The notes under the pieces were generated by a model. It was given only the letters and a program-made list of their open reading frames with translations. It did no database searches and had not been told where the DNA came from. The translations under genes and the position numbers were made by a program. Shown here in pieces: positions 37,301 to 48,205 of a stretch of DNA of 64,000 nucleotides (positions are counted from its first letter, which is position 1; each line of letters begins with the position of its first letter). The stretch is taken from positions 1 to 64,000 of the forward strand of contig VJWM01000011.1 in NCBI GenBank assembly GCA_010909165.1, read 5' to 3'. The stretch comes from Anthoceros angustus. Taxonomy: Eukaryota > Streptophyta > Anthocerotopsida > Anthocerotales > Anthocerotaceae.

Positions 37301-37850
37301 TGGGAAAGCTCCGAGTATTTCTAGCCAGAATGTCGTCGCCAACCAGAGCCCTTCCGTGTCAAACAAAGGCCCTTCCACGACAGCTTCGGACAACTTCCTA
37401 GTCAAGCCAGCGGCTAGCAAGAAGACCGGCACCTTTCCAGCTATCCCCCGACCTCCGAGGCCCTCCAAGGTCACAGACAGTCAGCTTTCAGAAGCCATCT
37501 CTACCCTCAGTGAGAAGCCTCTTAGGCTGTCCTCCTCGGCTCCCAGTTCCCCTCAGAGTGCAATCTTCGACCTGAGCCAGTACTCCCTCCCATCCACCCC
37601 CGGAGACTCCAATGCCCGTCGGTCTTCCGTAGACTCGAGGGGTTCAGAAGGTCCTATTTTCGACCTGAGCCAGTTCTCGCTGCCTTCCACCCCTCTTTCC
37701 ATGTCCAATAGATCAACCCCAATGTCACAGCCTTCCACCCCTATGAGGATAGGCCACGCCAACGCCATTGCCTTGACAGCCGAGGAGATCGCCGAGATCT
37801 GGGGCGCATTTGAACAAGGGACTCGGGCCAGCTCCCCGGCTCCAGTGTAG
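34363..37850 (+). CDS. Large disordered protein of unknown function with MGxC N-terminus
   Basis: Four exons (34363-35064, 35190-35319, 35409-37162, 37266-37850) with GT-AG introns sum to 3171 bases, exactly 1057 codons, giving 1056 residues. I do not recognise the family. The N-terminus MGKCFSK fits N-myristoylation at Gly2 with palmitoylation at Cys4, so membrane attachment is plausible. Most of the protein is acidic, Ser/Glu/Val-rich and probably unstructured. Near the C-terminus a motif is repeated at residues 962-974 (IFDLSQYSLPSTP) and 993-1005 (IFDLSQFSLPSTP), each in a Ser/Pro-rich setting. The last 30 residues (ALTAEEIAEIWGAFEQG) may form a helix. The intact frame and clean introns argue for a working gene. 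Confidence 0.8.
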
Positions 37851-38258
37851 TTTAAGATGCAACATTGCAGGTACATTTGCAGTTGCCTTTTGGTAAAACC
37901 TACACAAATTCCAAAATGATTGAGAAGTATCATATGCCGCTCACCAATAGCGTGCCAGCCTCGGCCACTCCCGTAATCTATGCAATCTAACCAAAAGACG
38001 AAAGCCCAGACATCCGCGTGTCACGGCGAGGGCCTTGCGATTAATCTTTCCGTCCCGCTGACGTGGCCTGGCCTTATCCATGTGAGCTCCCGGTATTTGG
38101 ATGCCGTGTGAAACCCAACATGATATTCCAAATGCAGCGTGTACCGATCCGAAGTAGCGGCTGAAATCGCGAAACGATCCGCTATTGCGACGGTGATGAA
38201 GTTTCGCCTTCAGTGCCTCGCGGCGAAACTGGGAGGCGAAACCGTCTCTTGACGCCCC
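37851..38258. other. Spacer: 3' flank of the unknown gene and catalase upstream region
   Basis: No coding sequence is visible. It ends at the likely TATA box of the catalase gene. Confidence 0.6.
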
Positions 38259-38266
38259 TTTATATT
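38259..38266 (+). promoter_or_regulatory. Likely TATA box of the catalase gene
   Basis: TTTATATT occurs in a GC-balanced context 95 bases before the catalase ATG, which would place transcription start near 38290 and leave a 5' UTR of about 70 bases. Position and sequence are the only evidence. Confidence 0.5.
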
Positions 38267-38360
38267 GACCTGCGTCCATCTACCGTTGGTCACATCTTCT
38301 CTTGGTGCTTGCTGCCTTTCGCCGACTGACAAGCAGGGTGGTGAGCTCGGGGCTGCCGCC

Positions 38361-40723
38361 ATGGACCCTTACAAGGTACGCATTGCTTCGCCCTTGCCCG
38401 ACTCGCTTGACTCGAATCGCATGATTCGAATGAGTCGCAGGATGATTCGCAAGAGTCGCAATTTGTGTGCAATGCGTCTCCCGAGGGAGTCTCGCTTGAA
38501 TTGGGAGAAGGGTAGGGGGCCATGTCCGGGGAGGTGATGCCTCGGCACGCCCTTGATCTGCGAATATGTGTGTAGCTGGCCTTAGTGAGGATGCTGCTGA
38601 CGGCCTGCTTGTTCGATGAACATTGCAGTATCGGCCGTCCAGTGCCCACAATTCGTCCCACTTCACTACCAATTCCGGTGCACCGGTATGGAACAACAAC
38701 CACTCGCTGACCGTCGGGGCTCGAGGTTCGTCCGGGGCCCCATTTTGAGGCTGGTGGGAGGGGGATGGGTTGCAGTGATGCCGCAGTCATGGTCGGGAAT
38801 GATGTTTGTGGGTTTGTGGGTTGTGCAGGTCCCATTTTGTTGGAGGACTACCATTTGGTGGAGAAGATTGCACAGTTCGATAGGGAAAGGATCCCGGAGC
38901 GTGTTGTGCACGCGAGAGGTGCCAGTGCGAAGGGATTCTTTGAGGTAACCCACGATGTTTCCCATCTCACCTGCGCCGACTTCCTGCGGGCGCCTGGAGT
39001 TCAAACCCCGATCATCCTGCGTTTCTCCACTGTCATCCATGAGCGTGGCAGCCCCGAAAGTCTCAGGGACCCTCGCGGCTTTGCTATCAAGTTCTACACC
39101 AGGGAGGTGAGTGGTGGTGGCAGGGCAAGGGTTTAGGGCAGCAGTTCGGTGATGGTGACTTGCTGTGGATTGAATCTTTCCGGGTTGTCCATGTGCATGT
39201 GCATGTGCAGGGCAATTTTGATATGGTTGGGAACAATATGCCAGTGTTTTTCGTCAGGGATGGCATGAAGTTCCCTGACATGGTCCACGCTCTGAAGCCC
39301 AATCCCAAGAACCATATTCAGGAGATCTGGCGGATTCTGGATTTCTTCTCCCACCACCCTGAGAGTTGCCACATGTTTACTTTCCTGTTTGATGATGTTG
39401 GTATCCCCAAGGACTACAGGCACATGCCAGGATTCGGTGTTCACACTTTCTCCTTGATCAACAGGGTGGGGAAACAGACATTTGTGAAGTTCCACTGGAT
39501 CCCTACTTGCGGCGAAGAGAATCTAATTGGTGATGAAGCTGTGATAGTGGGCGGTACCAACCACAGCCATGCTACCAAGGACCTGTACGATTCCATTGCC
39601 GCAGGGGACTTCCCTGAGTGGAAGCTCTTCATCCAGACTCTTGACCCTGCTGATGAGGACAAGTATGATTTCGATCCCCTGGATGTCACCAAGACGTGGC
39701 CTGAGGAGTTGTTCCCCCTGCAGCCGGTTGGAAGGATGGTGCTAAACAGGAACATCGACAACTTCTTCGCTGAGAATGAGCAGCTTGCCTTCTGCCCTGC
39801 CCTCGTTGTTCCAGGTGTATACTACACCGATGACAAGCTCCTGCAGACCCGTATCTTCTCGTACGCAGACACTCAGAGGCACAGGCTCGGTCCGAACTAC
39901 CTTCTTCTGCCTGTGAATGCTCCCAAATGTGCCTATCACAACAACCATCACGAGGGTCTCATGAACTTCATGCACAGGGACGAGGAGGTACGTCATCCAC
40001 CACTCTCCCCAGTAGAGAGATTGTTTTTCGGTGAAAATTTCTCCACCAATGTGTCCGGTATTTTTCCTTGTCGCAGGTGAACTACTTCCCATCTAGGTTT
40101 GACCCGGTGCGACATTCGGAGAGGGTGCCGATACCTTCAGCTCCGCTTTCGGGGAAGCGTGAGAAGGTCAGTGATGAAGAGTTCAGAGAAATAGCAGGGA
40201 GAGCTGGAGAAGTGAAAGATGCCGTAGAGGTTGATTTCCCATTTGAAGCATGTGGCACACGGAGGCTGCCGTGCGAAGGTGTAGCTTGCTTCCTAGATTC
40301 ACGGCTGTTTGTGGGCTGTGACAGGTTATGATTGAGAAGGAAAACAATTTCCAGCAGCCAGGAATACGGTACCGGTCATGGGCTCCAGACAGGTATACGT
40401 TTATGGGGGCAATGAGACTGTCTTTGCATGGCTTCTACCCCCTGCATCCATGATGATTTCTTTCGGCGATCTGCAGGCAGGAAAGGTTCGTGAACATGTG
40501 GGTAGATTCTCTGTCTGATCCCCGAGTGACTCACGAGATTCGCAGCATTTGGATTTCTTACTGGTCTCAGGTGAGAGACACTGTTGGAACCTGTTGTCTT
40601 GAAAGACAGCTTCTTGGTAAAATCCTACGCTCCTCTCATCCCATGCGTGCTGTCCTTCTGCAGTGTGATGGGAGTCTGGGCCAGAAGATTGCTGCTGGAC
40701 TGAATTCCAAGGCCAGGCTGTGA
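38361..40723 (+). CDS. CAT: Catalase, peroxisomal haem enzyme
   Basis: Catalase converts hydrogen peroxide to water and oxygen in peroxisomes. Eight exons (38361-38375, 38629-38725, 38829-39106, 39211-39987, 40077-40166, 40325-40392, 40477-40570, 40664-40723) sum to 1479 bases, giving 492 residues, the standard plant length. The first exon encodes only MDPYK. The active-site segment [20 protein letters not shown] holds the catalytic His, and [17 protein letters not shown] holds the proximal haem-ligand Tyr. The C-terminus is SKARL. ARL at the extreme end is a plausible PTS1 peroxisome signal, and the internal GQKI replaces the QKL-type signal discussed for flowering-plant catalases. All junctions are in frame with no defects. 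Confidence 0.97.
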
Positions 40724-42308
40724 GTGTGCACGGATGTGTGTTGTTGCTGGCACATCGCAAAGTAGAGTTCGATCTGTGAGCTTCTAATATGGTAAATTAC
40801 CTCGGTGGAGTAGTGTATCGCAAACAGATTTCAAGGAAACAAATTTGGCTGTAGGCCAGTGAAGTATAGAGAGTCGGGTTTGCGATTAGGGGTCCGATGA
40901 TTGTGAACATCATTGGATGTGGGTGTGTGCTGCACGTTTGCCTCTATATGCTGAAAAATTGGCATAAATTAGTACATCTGGTGCAGACGAATAAAATGCA
41001 TGCTCCTAGACGGGAGTAGCTGATTCATACAACACTAGACAGTACGTAAATATCAGGTTAGCACTACCAGCTTTTGCAAGCTCCTGTCCTTTGCAGCTAA
41101 CGAAATGGGCGAAGAGTTCTTTTACACCTATAGCACCATCAATAATACGTACTCGATAGATAATAGCTTATCCAGTGACAATATGATGAAAGAGAAGGTA
41201 AATTGACCAATAAAGTTGTGAGGGTGAAAATTATTCTAATACCTCTCTAACTCCGTAACAATAGGCACGATGAGATGAAATTTTCTTTTCAGTTGAAATT
41301 AAGAAGTAATGTTTTTTAGTGTTAGAAGCTGTATTTATTTAGAATTGTACATGTTTTCCTATTTGGAGGTGAACATCCTTGTTTGGATTTGTACATACCT
41401 GTGAAGTTGGAAAAGATCAGTGACTTCTATCTTTAAAATTGTAAAATTAATATTAAATTAAAAAGATTTTTTTATCAAGGATCATTATTACCATAAAAAT
41501 CATTTAAAAGTTGGTACAGAAGAGTAAATGTGATTGAAAATTTTTATTATTAATTTTTTATCAATAGTAATAAATTAAAAGTAGAAAGATACTATATTAA
41601 AAAAAAACAGCCTGAAATATCTTGTTATTGAGGAAGGGTAACAATAGAAGTAGCAGCTATGATTAAGTCATCCCTCTTTAGAACCTCTTAATTTATAATC
41701 CCTCGCAGCTATGACTAAGTTATCCGTATTTAGAATTTCTTAATTTCTTAATTTATAATCCCTCTTCAATATATAAGACATCCCCCCATTGCAATTCAAT
41801 CTTGCTCTTGCTTAGCACTCTAGAATAGTACATGAAATTTGAGCATAAGCTAGTAAGGAGAGAATGAGAAGTCTACAGCAATACTTCGAAGTTTGACCAT
41901 ATGTTAGTAAGGAAAGCTATATAACATTCTAAGAGTACTCTTTTGAATTGATAAAAATTCCTTTCTACCTATGTAGGTACTACATATAAAAGGACAGCAA
42001 TCGTATATATTACATCTCTTGGTACGGTGATGTGAGAGCTTGATGGTGAAGAGACCCTAGTGCTCATGAGAGCTTCGGAAAGACAAAGTGTGTACCATCA
42101 CTAAAGAGGAGGTGGTCGAATGAGAAAAAACAAGCAGCTCCGCGGATGAAGGTGTGCCATATGTGAGCTCCTAAAGTCTCGTATCTCTACCTCCCACCTT
42201 CTTGACAAAGCTTTTATCCTTGGGGCCTACGTATAGAATAAATATTATATTGTACTATATTTATATTATATACTAATTATATTATATCATCATTATAATA
42301 TAACAAAT
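40724..42308. other. AT-rich spacer with small duplications
   Basis: No gene is seen. A duplicated segment at about 41653-41765 (GCAGCTATGAYTAAGT...TTTATAATCCCTC) is the only structure. The last 100 bases before 42309 are almost pure A/T and contain TATA-like runs that could serve the next ORF. Confidence 0.6.
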
Positions 42309-44015
42309 ATGGCTCAAACAAAATTTTCTAGAGCAACAGACTTTGAGTATGAAGTCGGAGATTGTTTATTTGATGCAGTATCATATTTGTTAGGACATTC
42401 AATTTCATCTTCAAACCTAAGAGTAATGGCAATGGATGAGTTTAAAAAGAGGATTCAAAACCACGACCCAATTGCTCTTGATAATTTGCAGCAGTATATT
42501 CCAGAAATCTTGCAAGAGATTCATGGAAAGGAAGTTGATAGTATAGACACTTATATTCGTAGAATGAGTTTACCTGCTGCAAAGAAAAATATCACAAACT
42601 CGAAGGTTATAGGTCTTGTTACAAATTGTAACCTTACAACTTCTATTGCAAGCTCTAACCTTAGAGTAAATGTTGAAGTAATTGAAAAGACTCAAACTTG
42701 TGTCATAAGTCGAGAACTTGGAACTTGGCTTAAATTATGGTTAATCTATAAACTATTTCATACTTGGCTTAAATTATGTCTAGTTTTTAAATTAATCCAT
42801 ATTATGGAGAGAGTAGCTCAAAAGTTTGGCCGTAATCAAGAATTTGGAACTTGGATTAGATTATGTTTAATCTATAAATTTGTCAATCATGGTCTTAGAC
42901 TATGGCTAATCTATACAGTGATTGATCACATCCAAACATTGCAAGATGAGATATTCCGGAATAACACAAGGAAAGATGAGATAATGCAAGGTGATAGATG
43001 GAAGGATGACATATCGCTGGATGATGACATATCGCCAAATGCTCTCTTTCCCTTCTGTCTTTATTTCCTAGAAAGAACACAGGAGGGAAGATGGCAAGCT
43101 ATGCTCGAGAGAACACAGGGTCGGCTAATGATGGATGACATGTGGCAAGTTGACACTTGGCGAAGGGAGGATGACACATGGGAAGAGTGCATGGAGGTTG
43201 ACATAGAGCAAGGGGGCAAACAGGTTGACAAGTGGAAAGAGACAAGGGAGGATGACACATGGGAAGAGTGCATGGAGATTGACATAGAGGAAGGGGGCAA
43301 ACTAGTTGTCACGTGGAAAGAGACAAGGGAGGATGACACATGGGAAGAGTGCATGGAGGTTGAGATAGAGCAAGGGGGGAAACAGGTTGACACATGGAAA
43401 GAGAGAAGGGAGAATGACACAAGGCAAAAGCAGGAGGCAGAAGAGGACATGGAGATTGACATATGGCAACAACAAGAGCAAGAGGCACAAGGGAACATGG
43501 AGATTGTGATATGGCAAGAGGAAGAGGCAGAAGAGAACATAGAGGCTGTCACATCGCAAAAGAGCATGCAAGTTGAGACATCGCAAGAGCGCACGATAGC
43601 ACACGCGAAAGAGGAAGTTGGCTTGTGGGGAGATGCTCTTGCCACTCTGTGGATAAGTGAAACCTTAAAACGACATATATGTATATGGTTAATGAGTTCA
43701 GATAATAAATTTATTTTGATTCAAGAGTTTGGAAAAGAATACAGGTTGAATCATGATGATGAAGGCATGAATGGAGAGGAAGAGGAAGAGAAAGAGTTGA
43801 ATAATGACCGTGAAGGCATGAATGGAAATGAAGAGAAAGATTTTGAAGGCACTAATTTAGATCAAGAGAGAGATCGCGTATGCACTAAATCAGATCAAGA
43901 GAGACATTACAAAGGCACTAATTCACAGAAAGAAAAAGAGTGCAAGCCGAGTCTTAATATTTTGTACGATGGACGCTGTCATTATGAACCTCTTATGTGT
44001 GTCCACATGGCTTAG
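42309..44015 (+). CDS. OTU-like cysteine protease with two large repeat-rich insertions
   Basis: A single open frame of 568 codons without introns. Conserved OTU-type pieces appear in order but far apart: GDCLFDAVSYLLG with candidate nucleophile C19 and the LRVMAMDEF helix (residues 1-95); LWGDALATLWISETLKRHI around W440; and ILYDGRCHYEPLM with candidate catalytic H558. OTU enzymes remove ubiquitin or related modifiers. Insert one (about 100-435) holds Trp/Leu/Tyr-rich repeats (GTWLKLWLIYKLFH and relatives) and then three 27-residue acidic repeats (REDDTWEECMEVDIEQGG) with an 81 bp period. Insert two (about 485-548) is acidic and repetitive (DDEGMNGEEEEE). The usual acidic residue three before Cys is not in place (sequence EVGDC), so activity is uncertain. 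Base composition is much more AT-rich than the neighbouring genes, suggesting transfer or a mobile-element origin. Confidence 0.65.
   Translation: MAQTKFSRATDFEYEVGDCLFDAVSYLLGHSISSSNLRVMAMDEFKKRIQNHDPIALDNLQQYIPEILQEIHGKEVDSIDTYIRRMSLPAAKKNITNSKVIGLVTNCNLTTSIASSNLRVNVEVIEKTQTCVISRELGTWLKLWLIYKLFHTWLKLCLVFKLIHIMERVAQKFGRNQEFGTWIRLCLIYKFVNHGLRLWLIYTVIDHIQTLQDEIFRNNTRKDEIMQGDRWKDDISLDDDISPNALFPFCLYFLERTQEGRWQAMLERTQGRLMMDDMWQVDTWRREDDTWEECMEVDIEQGGKQVDKWKETREDDTWEECMEIDIEEGGKLVVTWKETREDDTWEECMEVEIEQGGKQVDTWKERRENDTRQKQEAEEDMEIDIWQQQEQEAQGNMEIVIWQEEEAEENIEAVTSQKSMQVETSQERTIAHAKEEVGLWGDALATLWISETLKRHICIWLMSSDNKFILIQEFGKEYRLNHDDEGMNGEEEEEKELNNDREGMNGNEEKDFEGTNLDQERDRVCTKSDQERHYKGTNSQKEKECKPSLNILYDGRCHYEPLMCVHMA
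43171..43430 (+). repeat. 81 bp in-frame tandem repeat inside the OTU ORF
   Basis: ATGACACATGGGAAGAGTGC recurs at 43171, 43252 and 43333. Each unit encodes 27 residues, so copy-number change keeps the frame. A degenerate fourth part follows. Confidence 0.9.
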
Positions 44016-44118
44016 GCCAAGTGGACCACATTTACAAGAGCATCCTACTTTTTTCAATCACTACTTAGATGAGGTGCTTAGAAGGAGTGGATGCCTACTA
44101 GTAGCTTACGCACACCAT

Positions 44119-44351
44119 AGTACAAGTTGTTACTAACCAAGTCTCATGATAGGAAAATTCCATTCGAGTGCACTGTAATAGACTTTCTCTTTTTCTTCTA
44201 TAGAGTATTCGTCGTCGGAAGAGTCAATATTTAGTGATTAAGTTGTTGCTAACCAAGTCTCATGATAGGAAAATTCCATCCCAATGCATTATATTAGGCT
44301 TCCTCTTTTTCTTCTATATAGTATCTGTGGTTGGAAGAGTCAATATTTAGG
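44119..44351. repeat. Two tandem copies of a unit of about 112 bp
   Basis: AACCAAGTCTCATGATAGGA and the following 90 bases, ending GGAAGAGTCAATATTTAG, occur twice. Non-coding and AT-rich. Confidence 0.85.
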
Positions 44352-44723
44352 GGTTTTTTTTTTGTGTAAGAGTCCAGTTCCAAGCGCTATACGAATTATT
44401 CGTAGGTATACAATAGATAAGCGGACATTATGTACTTCAACTATATACTCAACGATAAAAAAGTGCTCCTGCAAAATCAAAATTAACACTAGTAGATAAG
44501 CATGTACTATGTATTTCAATTTAATGTTAAGCGTACTATTGCAAAGTTAGTGCTCATTGAATTTTAGGGGTCCTCCCCTTGGAATAAGTGGAAACAAATG
44601 TTTAAGTACTAGTCTGCACACGCCTAGCTGGTTTAAGGAACATAAAATTTCTTCCTTTTTTTTATCTCATCAATCTTTCATGAATTTTCCTATATTTCAA
44701 GATTTTCGGAGAAAATGGTCTAA

Positions 44724-46324
44724 AATGACTATCCGCCAAACAGTGTAAAGGTTCCAATGAAAGAGAGGATGATTTTTTTGTGTTGCAACGTACAATTTTT
44801 ATGTCAAATTAATGACGAGGATAAACTCTACTTCTATATCGCCAAGTACTTTAGCAAACTTTTGCATGAGATCATTGTGAGCAAACCTTTCTTTCAGTTT
44901 CAAAAGATAGGATGGATCCTTTAGTTAAGAATTGAATTGAGGTTTTTATTGAGGTGAAAAGCAGGTGGGAAAAACCATCCGGGGAGGGGACAAACCAAAG
45001 GGGACCGAGGGGTCGAGGTGGAGAGGAGCAACTAAGCTCCCTACCTAAAGTCACCTCGCACCCACAATGTCATATGCGGGAAGAATAAGCACACTGCAAA
45101 CCTCGAAGGTAGAGGAAGATCGTCACCTCTCGCCTTATGGAGGATCGTAGTTGAGGCGCGTTGAAGGGCAATTGAAACCGTTGTCGGAAGTATCTTTGCG
45201 TACGAGAGGGACAACCCTGCGTGTATGCGCATGGTAAGCTTTGGACAGGACTTGACAAATTTGTCAAAGTCCTCACCATCCATACGTTCTAGTGCAACGG
45301 AATAAAGGTGGCCAGCCATCCTTTATATTTGCGGACCTTGAGAGCGCGCTCACGGCGGCTAACAGAGTTAGTGATGACTGGTGGAGATAGTGTCTCGTGT
45401 GGATCGGTAACCACCACATCGCCACCGAACACAGTACGCCACGGACAAGTGCAGGGCGGTGATTGACGACTGTCGCGAGAGTATACACTCCCTCTAGGCC
45501 ATGTAGCTTTCGCGGCGATGGCGGTTGACATCGCGGATGGCGTTGTGAGTGGCGTGCGATGACCCCGTGGGGACAACGAGCAAGGTGTACCCGTAATCAT
45601 CGAGGCGACCTGCAAGTAAGGCGAAGAAGCCCGAGACTCTGGCGGGAAGGCGGAATCGCATCGCAATAGTGAAGGTGGTTGATGCGATGCGAAAACCCGA
45701 TGCATGGGCGGGCGTAGCACGTGCGCCCTTCCTGAACAAGAGCGAGCTCTTGTGGACACAGGGATGGAGGGTCTGGAGGACTGGAAAGCTTGGTAGGCTT
45801 CTCGGCGGGGATGCCCGCAAACCAGCCAGTAATAAATGTTGAGAAAGGAGGAAGTCCTTCCGAGCATCCAGCGATAACATGTCCCTAGCTTGCCTCAAGG
45901 ACGTTTGGAGAAAGGTTCCCTCCTCCACTCCCAGATCGAGATCCTCGAGAAAGGGCTTGTCATGGAGGATGAAGCGAGAAGCAAAGGGTGAGAGGGCCCA
46001 GCCGAAAGCCGCGGGAAGAGACCTCCGGCGGAGGCACTGTGCCTCAAATTGCACAGTGGGGATGCTTGCAGTGGGCAGGATCGCACAGGGCACTCAAGCC
46101 CCAGCCCGAGGATATCCCCAAGAGTATCCATAATCTTCCTATCAAACCGCGGTAGGGACAAAGCAGTTGAGACGGAGGCAACGTCTGGATGAGGAAACCA
46201 TAGCCAAGCAGGAGGAAAGAATTCCAAAGGCCACCTATCCTCCAGGAAAGGAGGTCCTCGATATGGAGAGGTCCTGGAAACTGACCAGGAAGCTCTCGAT
46301 AAAGTCGGAGGAAGGGGACCTAGA
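44724..46324 (-). pseudogene. Non-LTR-type reverse-transcriptase C-terminal region, copy 1
   Basis: Minus-strand frames, broken by shifts, read FLEDLDLGVEEGTFLQTSLR, ARDMLSLDARKDFLLSQHL and LDDYGYTLLVV with THNAIRD nearby. This resembles the tail of LINE-like or retron-like reverse transcriptase proteins, which carry a DxxGxHxxxC and HN-AIRD type terminal module. The stretch is a tandem duplicate of 46325-47940; the two share an AT-rich flank starting near GACTATCCGCCA. It cannot make a protein as written. Confidence 0.6.
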
Positions 46325-48131
46325 ATGACTATCCGCCATAAGCAAATGTAAAGGTTCCAATGAAAGAGAGGATGATTTTTTTGTGTTGCAACGTACAATT
46401 TTTATGTCAAATTAATGACGAGGATAAACTCTACTTCTATATCGCCAAGTACTTTAGCAAACTTTTGCATGAGATCATTGTGAGCAAACCTTTCTTTCAG
46501 TTTCAAAAGATAGGATGGATCCCCTTTAGTTAAGAATTGAATTCGAGGTTTTTATTGAGGTGAAAAACCGATGGGAAAAGCCCATCCAGGAGGGGACAAA
46601 CCAAAGGGGACCAGGGGGTCGAGGTGGAGAGGAGCAACTAAGCTCCCTACCTAAAGTCACCTACTGCACCCACAATGTCATATGTCGGGAAGAATAACGC
46701 ACCGCAAACCTCGAAGGTAGAGAAGATCGTCACCTACTCTGCCTTATGGAGGATCGTAGTTAGGGCGCGTTGAAGGGCAATTGAAACCTGTCGGAGTATC
46801 TTGCATGAAGTGAGAGGGACAACCCACATGCGGTAATGCATGCGCATGGTAAGCTTTGGGGACTTGACAGATTTGTCAAAGTCCTCGACCATTGCTCCAT
46901 ACGTTTAGTGCAAGCGGAATAAAGAGGTGGCCTGCCTTACATCCGCTATATTTGCGGACCTTGAGGCCGGCTCGGACAGCCAACACAGGGGTTAGTGATG
47001 ACTGAGTGGAGATAGTGTCTCGTGTAGGATCTAACCACCACATCCGCCAAACACAGTCGCCACGGACAAGTGCAGGCACCACATTATGACGACACGTGCG
47101 GAGTATACCGCTCCCTCTAGGCCATGTAGCTTTCGCGGCGATGGCGAATGAGCGGATGGCGTTGTGAGTGGCGATGACCCGTGGACAGCGAGCAAGGTGT
47201 ACCTCGGGAATCATCGGTGACTGCAAGTAAGGCGAAGAAGCCACTCTGCGGTAAGAGCGGTCGCGCCCATAGTGAAGGTGGTTGGTGCGATGCTGAAAAC
47301 CCGTATGCATGGGCGGGCGGTAGCCAAGCAACGTGCGCCCTTCCTGAACAAGAGCGAGCCGCTCTTGTGGACACAGGGATGGAGGGTCTGGAGGGCGGAA
47401 GCTTGGTAGCGCTTCTCGGCGGGGATGCACAACCCCAAACCATCGGTAATAAATGTTGAGAAAGGAGGAAGTCCTTAGCATCCAGCGATAACATGTCCCT
47501 AGCTTGCCTCAAGGACGTTTGGAGAAAGGTTCCCTCCTCCACTCCAATCGAGATCCTCGAGAAAGGGCTTGTCATGGAGGATGGGCAAAGCAGGAGGACA
47601 GAGAGGGCCCAACGGCAGAAAGCGCGGAAGAGACCTCCGAGAGGCAGACTGTGCCTCAAATTGCACAGTGGGGATGCTTGCCAGTGAGCCGGATCGCCAG
47701 GGCACTCAAAGCCCAGGCCCAGGATATCCCCAAGAGTATCCATAATCTTCCTATCAAACCGCGGTAGGACAAAGCAGTTGAGGGGACGGAGGCGTCTGGA
47801 TGAGGAAACCGGGCGCCTAAGCAGGAGGAAAGAATTCAAGGCCACCTATGTATCCTCCGCAAAGGGAGGTCCTCGATATGGAGAGGTCCTCTGCGAGCCC
47901 AGTCGAGGAAGCTCTCGATAAAGTCAGAGGCAAGGGACCTAGAATCCAGATCCCAAAGCAATCTCCCGGCGAGGAGCTGCAAAGTAGGTAGAATCCCAAG
48001 CGGAGACGGGCACAGCGACACTTGACCTTCAAGCCCACCAAAGAAAGCTCATGAGAGAAGAGCTCAAAGGCCTCCTTGACTTTGTCCCCATGCCCGAGGA
48101 TGTGAGAGTCGTCTGCCATACTAATTAGCAT
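46325..48131 (-). pseudogene. Non-LTR-type reverse-transcriptase region, copy 2, with the catalytic box
   Basis: The minus strand starts with LISMADDSHILGHGDKVKEA followed by FELFSHELSLVGLKVK, i.e. the ADD catalytic box and thumb-side helix of a LINE-like reverse transcriptase. It then continues through the same C-terminal sequence as copy 1 with more small indels. The 5' part of the gene is missing beyond 48131, where the sequence turns AT-rich just before the 40 bp repeat array. Confidence 0.65.
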
Positions 48132-48205
48132 TTTATTTTTTTAACTTTTCACCTTTTAACTTATTTTATCAATGCCATTACTGTACACGGGCTTTTGAGA
48201 GTCCT

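Noticed and set aside
38376-38628. GACTCG/GATTCG hairpin-like repeats in catalase intron 1
   Set aside because: The inverted repeat is imperfect and short. Nothing ties it to regulation beyond a passing resemblance to bZIP half-sites.
43061-43645. 194-codon minus-strand ORF opposite the OTU gene
   Set aside because: It is the antisense reading of the 81 bp repeats (Ser/Cys/His-rich) and has no independent support.
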